Source: Diphasiastrum complanatum (taxonomy: Eukaryota; Streptophyta; Lycopodiopsida; Lycopodiales; Lycopodiaceae). From it: a DNA stretch of 64,000 nt. Made by a program: the position numbers and the translations under genes. The stretch is taken from the NCBI GenBank assembly GCA_029204225.1, contig CM055099.1, forward strand, positions 39,587,192-39,651,191, in the 5' to 3' direction. Shown here one piece after another: positions 56,359 to 64,000 of the stretch. Numbering within the stretch: position 1 is the stretch's first letter; each line of letters starts with the position of its first letter. The notes below the pieces were generated by a model. The model searched no databases and had not been told where the DNA came from. It saw only the letters and a program-made list of their open reading frames with translations.

Positions 56359-56764
56359 TGTTATGAACACGCATAATAGTCCATACTTCTCTACTTTCGA
56401 CAGTATTAGTGGACACGTAGTTTATAATTACACGTGACGGGTCTAGAATACGATTTTACATGGTTTTCTATTTTGGCCTTAATTTTTGAATTTCACTTTA
56501 ACTCCAAATCAATATGAAGGGGAGGTAGGGTTTGTCCACTATAAATAGCTACTAAGACTAGTCATTTGCTAGTATTTGATCATTTAAATCTTGGGCTTCT
56601 TGTAGGGGAGTTGTACTATTTTGGAGATCTTAGTTGGAGATCAGCTTGAGCTATCGGCGGCCATTGATATTCATACGATTTCTTAGTTGAAGAATGCTAT
56701 GTGAATGCCTTTTGCTGTTTTATATGCATCTTTGATACTAATACCTGTGAATCTATTCATAACA
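56359..56764 (+). repeat. LTR of a gypsy chromovirus (5' LTR)
   Basis: It runs from TGTTATGAACACGCATAATA to TATTCATAACA, 406 bp. TATAAATA at 56540-56547 is a likely TATA box. It is followed directly by TGGTATCAGAGCAC (56765-56778), an initiator tRNA-Met PBS. An inverted relative lies at 59959-60359. Confidence 0.87.
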
Positions 56765-57149
56765 TGGTATCAGAGCACTTTCCTGAGCGATTGGGAGTGT
56801 TTTTTTCTTTTATGGTTTCTTTGCAAGTTTAAGGAGCTTCATTGAAGGACTAAGATCTGCTATATGTTTTCTCTCTGTGTCTCTCTCTAGTTGGATCTTC
56901 ATCTTTTGGTGGATCTTCAGCTCTCTCTAGATAGTTTTCTGGCCGATTTTCTCTCTCTAGCCGTTTTATCTCTCTAGATTTTTTTTTTTCACATTTTTTG
57001 TCATAACTTCTTTGTTTGTGATCGGACTTAACTTTTGTTATTTGCATTGGTGTCGTAGCAAGTCGGCACTTTTCCTTAACACTTTACACTTTCCCATTTT
57101 GGTTCCATTTCTTTTATTCGTTTTCCATTTTGTAATAAAATTTACAAAC

Positions 57150-57449
57150 GACAAAATGATGACACATTTCTCTTTTCCTAAGTATTTCGCTTTTTCCTCT
57201 ACATCTTGTGGCATTGTCATATTCACCGACTAGGTGAATAATTTTGAGGATTATTTTTTCACTTATTCATGTTCAAATGTTATGAAAATCATGATGGCGT
57301 CTTTGTGGTTACATGGCCATGCAAAAGTTTGGTTTTCCATCTATCATCGCACTCATCCTACTTTGATATGGGGCATATTTTTAGATCTTCTATTTGGTAC
57401 CACTCTTTCTGTGTTACCTTCTGCATGTGAGGTTGAGGTCTTCACATAG
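57150..57449 (+). pseudogene. Gag fragment of the chromovirus
   Basis: The frame NNFEDYFFTYSCSNVMKIMM, ASLWLHGHAKVWF and WGIFLDLLFG has the pattern of a gypsy Gag centre (a hydrophobic helix, then L-x-G-x-A-x-x-W). It lies about 400 bases after the PBS on the same strand. The frame ends at 57449 and the remainder is not recognisable. Confidence 0.55.
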
Positions 57450-58070
57450 TCCTAAGATAGTGATAGAGTCACATAGTCTTGAGATAGTGATGGAGTCACA
57501 TAGTCCTATTGTCGAGACATATAGTCCTATTCGCATCACATAGTCATATTATCGAGTCACATAGTTCTATTGAGATTGAGTCACACATATCGATACCTGT
57601 TGAGTCTTCTTGTATAGTGATCTAGCGAGTTACAGTCACCTCTACAGGTTGATGTTCAGTACCTTGGTGTTGCTCTACCTTTACAGGTTGATGTTGCTCC
57701 AGATCTTTAGGGTGCTGCTGAGTGCCTTATGCCTATATGCCTTGAGTCACAGATATCGTGTTCAGTGGTCATTCCTGGTTTCATTGATATTAATGCCGCA
57801 TACCTTGATGGTGTTTCTACTATTGCTCCTATGCGTACTTCAGATATCCCTCCTCTCTTACATTGGTCTCTATATCTTCTTCTCTTGATTCCGTTATGGC
57901 CGAAGTTCTTGCTGATTTCTCTAGGGTTCTTCACAGTTCCATGGTTGATGGTTCCTTCGCTATTGGTGATCAGGTTATATCCTCTTTAGCTTTACTCCAT
58001 GGATCTCTGCTTAGGTTTGTGATCTGCCTCATGATATTTCTACAATTCCTTACGTGATTCATGCACCTAT
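57435..58070 (+). repeat. Degenerate repeats downstream of the chromovirus gag
   Basis: At 57435-57590 the phrase GAGTCACATAGTCCTA recurs about five times at irregular 25-35 base spacing. At 57645-57700 TCTACAGGTTGATGTTC and TTTACAGGTTGATGTTG form a further pair. The overlapping ORFs from 57610 to 58057 have no clear domain; they may be a worn gag or protease. Confidence 0.45.
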
Positions 58071-58090
58071 GGTTCTTACCAAGGTTGCAT

Positions 58091-58187
58091 CCCGATTCGA
58101 ACCGGTCGATTCGAACCGGCCGGTTCGAACCAATTCTCTGAGGTTTGAACCGCCAGGCCAGGTTCGAATCGGAAAACGATTCGAACC
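58091..58187. repeat. Palindromic TTCGAACC cluster
   Basis: GATTCGAACCGG occurs at 58094 and 58108, and TTCGAACCGGCCGGTTCGAA at 58110-58129 is a perfect 20-base palindrome. Further GGTTTGAACC, GGTTCGAATCGG and CGATTCGAACC follow within 60 bases. GGTTCGAANCC resembles the B box of RNA polymerase III promoters, but no A box or tRNA fold is visible. Confidence 0.6.
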
Positions 58188-58445
58188 TTTTTTTCCAATT
58201 CTTCAAAAAAAAAGTCAAATATTCACTGATAGTACAGATACTTAAATTTTTATAGCTAAACAATTTCAATCTTCCTCTAAATTTACAGATATCAGAATTC
58301 AGGATAATCAGATCTCTTGTGACGGTGTGACCTGTCGTATCAAGATTCAAAACAAAATTTACAGAAATTAGAATGACATTATGACCCAAGTTTAAGAAAA
58401 CTGCAGTAAGTTGAAACTTGAAAGTTCAAAGTTGTAAGTTGTAAC

Positions 58446-58543
58446 TACTAACTTGTAACCATATCCTGGCCCAGTGGCCCCGGCCCCCTACTACTACTAA
58501 CTTGTAACCATATCCTGGCCCAGTGGCCCCGGCCCCCTACTAC
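58446..58543. repeat. Tandem duplication of 49 bp
   Basis: The unit CTAACTTGTAACCATATCCT...CCGGCCCCCTACTA is present twice in immediate succession with no visible difference until its end. Confidence 0.9.
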
Positions 58544-58549
58544 CCAGGT

Positions 58550-59958
58550 ACAAGGATCTGCTAAGTGCTCACTGGCAACTTGCCAGTAACCACTTGGAAG
58601 TTGTCGGTTGGAACTCAGGGTTTAGAAATTAGGAGCCTGGAATATAACTAAAATTTGAGCTTAGAGGCTAGAGCTGAATCATGATAATAGATTACAGTTA
58701 TTAGTGACCACTGACTACTTAGTACTAAGTTCTAACTAGTTCTTGTACTTTTAAGGACATTACCTTCAAGCTATTTGGAGTCATGGCTATCTATGATGTC
58801 TGGAATTTGTAAATTAATTCTCTAGATTTACTAGAAGAGGCACATAGGGCTAAACTTGAATTTTGTGGCAATAATATTGACATTACAAAAGAAGATTGTG
58901 TGTCCTCGTGTGAAAATGAAACTGATATTGAGGTGTGTAATAGTAATATAATAATTGGATTAATTTTTTATAATATGTTTTTTTTTTTTTGCGATTCTGT
59001 ACCCATAATCGCATTTCTGAGAAACGCGTTTTTGGGAATGTTTATTTTCCAAAAATGTGATTTTGGGCAACTATGTGTTTGACATTGAAAATGAAAGTTT
59101 TTCAAACCTAAAAAAATTACAAACACTAGGAACTATTTTCAACCTCAAAAAAAGGAACCAATAGAGCTTCGAGAAGCCCTAATGGAATTTCCCAGATCGC
59201 ATTCCGGAAGGGAATGTGCAATCATGGAATAAAACAATACACAAGTGTTTGAAATACGAAAAGAAGTATTAATATACCACGAATACATACAAGCAAGACA
59301 CTCAGGCAGGTTTACTAACAGATAACAAAGACAAGGTCCCTCCTACCAAGGACCTTTGCCTAGCCTCGCCCACACAGATCGATCACAGAATCAGCTTATG
59401 GAAAACACCCATCCAACTATCCGTGCTTTCACTATCAAGCAACACATTGCCTCAGTAACGCCCCACCAAATTTGGTTGACAACCTTGTCCCTTATAGTTG
59501 AACGATCGGCAACGATCCGACATCATCAACTAACCATCCGTGCTTTACACCTGAATTTGAGCAGCATGTTTGTATTAATGATTTACTCGTACAGTTTCAA
59601 GGTGTCACCCTGCACCCCACAAGGCATAGATCTTGCTTTCACCTACCTAGGTAGCACTTTGTCTCATTTCTCCTATGTGTAGACCATGCCAGGCTTGAAC
59701 TGCAAGAACTGACCGTGCTTACACCTTAGGCAGCACCTTGCACAACAGTTGTCTTCATGAATCCCAAACAGTGGCCATCCCTATGAGACCCACATAGCTG
59801 ACCGACCAGTCGACTTATACCACATGAAGTGCAAGCGTCCCAAAGGGAACTGGGAACCACGACTTAGTTTCTTGGCTTTCAACACTTGCTGTCCGAACCC
59901 ACTTGACGTACAAGCAGCCAACTTGCCAACACAGATCAGGCTTAACCAATTTGAAGTT
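58550..59958. other. Unassigned DNA
   Basis: No gene or full element is recognised. A run of T lies at about 58979-58990. ORFs at 58900-59082 and 59356-59682 have no domain. Confidence 0.3.
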
Positions 59959-60359
59959 AGTTATGAACAAATTCACAGGTATTAGTATCAATGATGCATA
60001 AAAAACAGCAAAAGGCATTCACATAGCATTCTCCAACTAAGAAACTGTATGAATATCAATGGCCACCGATAGCTCAAGCAGATCTCCAACTAAGATCTCC
60101 AAAATAGTAAAACTCCCCCTACAAGAAGCCCAAGATTCAAATGATCAAAAACTAGCAAATGACTAGCCTTATTTATAGTGGACAAACCCTACCTCCCTTG
60201 ATATTGATTTGGAGGGATAGTGAAATTCAAAAATTAGGGCCAAAAATAGAAAACCATGTAAAATAGTATTTCTAGGCCCGTCACGTGTAAATATAAACTG
60301 TGTGTCCACTAATATTGTCGAAAGTAGAGAAGTATGGACTATAATGCGTGTCCATAACA
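59959..60359 (-). repeat. 3' LTR of a second chromovirus copy
   Basis: On the minus strand it begins TGTTATGGACACGCATTATA at 60359, directly after a purine tract AGAAGGGTGGAG, and ends TTCATAAC near 59960. It is about 400 bp and closely related to the plus-strand LTR at 56359-56764. A TATA-like TATAAATA lies at 60170-60177. No PBS follows, so this is the 3' LTR of the integrase fragment just upstream. Confidence 0.87.
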
Positions 60360-60521
60360 CTCCACCCTTCTAAAACATTGCCCTCAATGTGGGCTATAAG
60401 ATTTTAACTACTAGAGCTACTTAAGTACCGTTGTATTGTCGTATTCTTTCCTGGGTTATACATTTCATGCTAGTGGTGTCAGTCCAAAAGCCGAATCCCC
60501 TACAGCCGCAGATATCCGCTT

Positions 60522-61545
60522 TCAGTACAATGAAGCAAAGAGAATTATTAATCTCAATTCTAGTAGATGATAAACTTGGATCAGTATGTAAGTAATGGAG
60601 GTCCGGGCAATTGAGGTATCATCATCAACAAAGTAACGAAGAATTAAGAGCAGGAGTAGCAGGAGCATCGGGACCATCAATATCGAAAAGATCAGCAGGA
60701 GGGATGACAACATCATCAAAATTAGGACACCAACATCATGGAAATCAGCAACAAGAATAAGAACAGATGAATCAGGTGCAATATCCAGAGGTGGTAGAGC
60801 AACCGCATCAGCAAGAATAGAAAATGGTGCAACATCAGGATCAGAAACAGGGGTGTCGCATACCAACGCATAGAGAAAATGAGCCCGTTCCTGCGATAGA
60901 GGTGAGTGGGCAAAAAAATCAAAAGACTCCCATGTTACTTCATCAATTGGACGACCATTCCATTGGACCAAAAACTGGACAAGAGGACAACGTAAAACGA
61001 CCCGAACCTGTATAATAGCAGTAGGTAAAAATGGAAAAAGTTCTATATCACAAGGTCCACCAGGAAAAAGAGACAATTGAAGTAGACTAACATGGAAAAT
61101 GTCACAAGCACGAGTAGTAGTAGGTAACTGTAAATGATAGGTAACAGGCCTAAGTTTTTCCACAATCTGGAAAGGACCATAGTAATGTGCAGACAATTTC
61201 TCAGTAAGAGAACGACCCTGTACAAACTTATGACGTGCAAAAGATAAACGAACATAAACAAACTGGCCCTCAACAAACTCTAAAAAACACATATGACGAT
61301 CAATCAAGGACTTATAACGATGTTGAGCTCGCACCAAATGTTGTTGTGCCTACACAATAGAATCACGAGAGTTAGTAAAAAAAGAAGATAAAGTAACATG
61401 AACATCATTAAAAAGGGGTGGAATACTTGGTAGCAGCCAAGAATATCCATTAGTCAGCAGAAATGGAGACACACCTGTGTTGGTACTAACGAATTGTTAT
61501 AACTGTAATCTGCAAAACACAAATGCTGATTCCAATCGAAAACGA
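60522..61545 (-). pseudogene. Chromovirus integrase end with chromodomain
   Basis: The minus strand first shows the end of the integrase core: DWNQHLCFADYSYNNS, a frameshift, then NTGVSPFLLTNGYSW, and SFFTNSRDSIV with a stop before AQQHLVRAQHRYKSL. The 271-residue ORF from 61337 holds the C-terminal domain (VEGQFVYVRLSFARHKF, YYGPFQIVEKL, DIFHVSLLQ). A chromodomain follows at about residues 113-150 (PLVQFLVQWNGRPIDEVTWE), then a hydrophobic tail. The chromodomain steers chromovirus integration to chromatin. RT and RNase H are absent. The 3' LTR lies about 160 bp downstream. Confidence 0.9.
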
Positions 61546-61952
61546 AACCATCAACCATATGTGCAAACTCAAGATATAGGTGCCCCGAGAAAGGATAGCA
61601 GCATCAGAAGACTAGCACCAAGGAGTAGGAACATAAGCAGAACAACAGTCACGTTGCAATATCATGGAACACCAAGCAATATGCCAGGAAACATGAAGCA
61701 TAAAGACATCGTCCTGACAAAGGATAGCTAGAATGGAGAAATTTGCACCAACATGGTCAAAAGCCCAAGGTATCCATAAGGCCCATGATTTCGGTTGCTC
61801 AAAGGATAGAGCCTCTGGCACGCTTCAAAATCCTAACATTAACCCTATCACAAGGGCTCCTTGAACTTTCATGAACAATTTATGCCTGCAATTAAAAAAA
61901 TGTAATTGTTGGAAATCCTTCAAAATCTTGAGAATCATCTTATTGATACGTC
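61546..61952. other. Junction DNA between two chromovirus fragments
   Basis: No frame with a recognisable domain. It separates a minus-strand from a plus-strand integrase fragment. Confidence 0.3.
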
Positions 61953-62667
61953 AGCAAGAAGCAGACTAATTGGGAGGAGTATCTCTCGATATTAGAGTTT
62001 GCTTACAACAGTACCAAACATTCAGCTACGAGATACAGCCCATTTATGCTGATGTACGGTTTTCAGCCACGCTCACCCACAGCTGTAGGGTTTAAACAAG
62101 AAAAAGTTGAAGCAGCCAGAAACTTTTTAGAGGACCTAAACCAAATGATAGAACATGCTAAGCGTAGCATTAGGCAGTCCCAGGATTGAGCCAGGCATTA
62201 TGCAATTTACACAGACGGGATGTGCAGTTCTCCGCTGGTGAGAATGTCTACTTGAGAGTCCCAGTTGACTCTAAAACCCTCAAATCAGGAGTGTGTGCTA
62301 AGTTGTCTCCAAGGTATTGTGGTCCCTTTACCATCAGTAGGAGACTAGGCGAGGTCACCTATGAACTAGAACTCCCACACAGCAGTAAGGTTTTTCCAGT
62401 CTTTCATGTAAGTCACAAAAAGCCTTAGCCAGATCAGAAAATCTGGTAGGGGAGAGTGTTCTGGTTCTCCCATTGGATCCTCAGCAACCTCCCCATGAAC
62501 CAGAGGAGATTCTTGATAGTAGAGAGACGCAGACTCGTCATACTCTATACCGAGAATATCTGGTCAACTGGAATGATCAGCCTATTGAGAATGCCACTTG
62601 GGAAACAGGCAGCGTCCTTCGCAAGATTTTTCCAGACTTTGTCTTGGGGGACCAAGACGGTTCTTAA
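61953..62667 (+). pseudogene. Chromovirus integrase end with chromodomain (third chromovirus)
   Basis: The frame NWEEYLSILEFAYNSTKHSA, YSPFMLMYGFQPRSP is the end of the integrase core. A stop and a frameshift near 62188 lead to the C-terminal domain: [39 protein letters not shown] and [11 protein letters not shown] stop and another frame change near 62430 precede the chromodomain YREYLVNWNDQPIENATWE, ending FVLGDQDGS with a stop at 62667. The sequence differs from the minus-strand copy at 60522-61545, so this is a different chromovirus family. Confidence 0.9.
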
Positions 62668-63050
62668 GGGGGAGGGAGTGTTACGAGCTCGTGACCAGTG
62701 CCGAACCCTAGAGAACACAGATAGGTCAGATACCACAGTCAAGGTCGTGTCCAGCGTACACCACCAACAGGGCAAGACAGTGTGAGTAGTGTGCCCCAGC
62801 ATGGTCCATAGCCATGGCGGGCCTAACACAGCCTAGGGACCCTGTCAACAGGATAGGCCCCCAGTTGGGTCCCGACGTGCAGTCGGCCACGTCAGTGACA
62901 CGTGGCCGACACTTGGCAGTTGCATGCTACCAGTCCTCACACTGGGCTAGGAGGGGCTTACTCTATATCAAGGAGTAGGCAAGGTTGGGTGGATCAGTTA
63001 GTGTTTGCCCTACTGTGGTGTTAGGATCTATTACACCTGCGCCTTACAGA
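62667..63050 (+). repeat. Polypurine tract and 3' LTR start of the third chromovirus
   Basis: AAGGGGGAGGGAG directly precedes TGTTACGAGCTCGTGACC at 62678, a textbook 3' LTR junction right after the chromodomain stop. The LTR end is not defined because no second copy lies in the window; 63050 is only indicative. Confidence 0.7.
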
Positions 63051-63261
63051 TCGAGAGGGCTGCACATTGGGCCTCTTGTACGAGTTCATGGGCAGGCTGG
63101 GCGAGCAGTTGAGGCTTTGCACGACCATTAGCAAAGAGAGGTATATCAAGATTCAAATTTCAAATGCAGTATGTAGACAATAGTATGCAGTATGTACTAT
63201 CATGTACATTTTACTATATAGTATAATTATTAATGTGTCTTCAATCTTCATTCTTGCAGGC

Positions 63262-63931
63262 TTGCGGAGGTCCGGCTCCTTTGGTTGAGCAGGTGGGAGT
63301 GGTTTCATAGGCCCTGCATGCCATGGCCCACATACTCCATCCACTTTGGAGGAATGAGGAGCAGTTCACATATAGGGAGCTCAGGGATGGCTGGAATGCC
63401 TATATCTCCCGAGTTTATCCTGATGTACGCGAGCAGGATAACCTGCTGGATGAGCTTCAGATTTTCAAGCAAGAGACCTTGGAGTTCGCCACTGGCCCGG
63501 CGCTTTTGAGAGAGGGTAATAAACTGACCATGTGGCATGGTCCATTACAGTTTACTTCACATTTTACTGCACAGTTAGTCAATCATATTGTAACTTGTTG
63601 GAACTTGGAACTTGGTTGCAACTTGCTAGTAGTAAGTACTAACTGCCCCTTGAATTGTGATTCAGGCCAGCTACGTCCCATGTCATGGTGGTCGAAGTTT
63701 GGGGTTGATGTCCCCAAATTGCGTCGCCTTGCCATCAGGATTCTCTCACAGGACTGCACTGCAGTCGCTTGTGAGAGGAACTGGAGTGTCCATTCCATGA
63801 TTCACACGAAGAAGAGGAATCGACTATCATCAGCACAGTTGGAGAGGTTGGTGTATGTACACGCCAACCTGAGACTTTTGGGTAGACTCCAAACCACCGC
63901 AGAGCCTATCCAGGTAACCTGTAAGCCATAA
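63262..63931 (+). pseudogene. hAT-family transposase C-terminal region
   Basis: The frame begins after a splice-acceptor-like TTCTTGCAG and passes one stop (near 63310). It reads HILHPLWRNEEQFTYRELRD, GWNAYISRVYPDVREQD and, after a non-conserved insert, PMSWWSKFGVDVPKLRRLAI, RILSQDCTAVACERNWSVHS and IHTKKRNRLSSAQLERLVYV. The latter part is the hAT C-terminal dimerisation domain. The insert (about 63540-63665) starts at a possible GT donor and ends TTCAG, so it may be an unspliced intron. The DDE catalytic part is not in view. It could be a transposon relic or part of a domesticated hAT gene. Confidence 0.85.
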
Positions 63932-64000
63932 ATTATGATTTCTAAATTCTCACATGTGATCCATCATCCCAGGTGGCAGTCAGGACTCAGTAGATACTAA

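Noticed and set aside
58110-58129. tRNA gene suggested by GGTTCGAACC
   Set aside because: No cloverleaf, A box or acceptor stem can be formed around it.
60824-61015. Plus-strand ORF over the chromodomain region
   Set aside because: It is antisense to the integrase/chromodomain frame and has no domain of its own.

Overview
The window looks like nuclear DNA of a land plant with a large, repeat-rich genome (a fern, lycophyte or gymnosperm would fit; the sequence alone does not decide). Almost everything recognisable is transposable-element debris. It includes Ty3/gypsy elements primed by tRNA-Asp, gypsy chromoviruses primed by initiator tRNA-Met, Ty1/copia elements, a non-LTR retrotransposon of the R2-like restriction-endonuclease type, and a hAT transposase tail. 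Only two host-gene candidates stand out. One is the last two exons of a ubiquitin-domain-containing protein (UBTD/DC-UbP type) at 54530-55038 (-). The other is an uninterrupted 197-codon ORF for a predicted secreted cysteine-rich protein at 10308-10901 (-).

Layout. 1-4.7 kb: gypsy element A (gag, PBS, 5' LTR, minus strand) sits inside the gag of gypsy element B, whose PBS and LTR follow. 4.7-16.4 kb: mostly unassigned AT-rich DNA with the cysteine-rich ORF, a foldback and a 5'-truncated R2-like 3' end. 16.4-20.47 kb: two minus-strand copia relics, one inserted in the LTR of the other. 20.46-24.6 kb: integrase and 3' LTR of element A on the plus strand, followed by the second half of the element B gag and a protease. 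25.4-27.8 kb: gag of gypsy element D and a 30/24-bp minisatellite. 28.1-29.4 kb: an LTR of the B family on the plus strand. 29.4-30.3 kb: LTR/PBS/leader relic of family E. 30.3-34.2 kb: gypsy pol (F) with an extra ORF ('ORF-X') on its 3' side. 35-38.5 kb: nearly complete but broken R2-like element. 40.2-46 kb: a complete family-E LTR element with a perfect target duplication inside a copia integrase. 46.4-51.5 kb: a second gypsy pol fragment, a second rearranged ORF-X and a putative LTR. 51.5-56.3 kb: unrecognised ORFs and the UBTD exons. 56.3-63.1 kb: chromovirus LTRs, gag and integrase-chromodomain ends. 63.3-63.9 kb: hAT tail.

The most informative structural result is that the two halves of the element A insertion, about 20 kb apart and on opposite strands, carry the same 5-bp target duplication (CTACC) and complementary halves of one gag frame. 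They are therefore one insertion split by a later inversion. A similar but smaller inversion explains the scrambled second copy of ORF-X. The best candidates for something not previously described are ORF-X, the plant R2-like element with its conserved 3' hairpin, and the family-E element, which codes a duplicated unknown domain and shows no polymerase.
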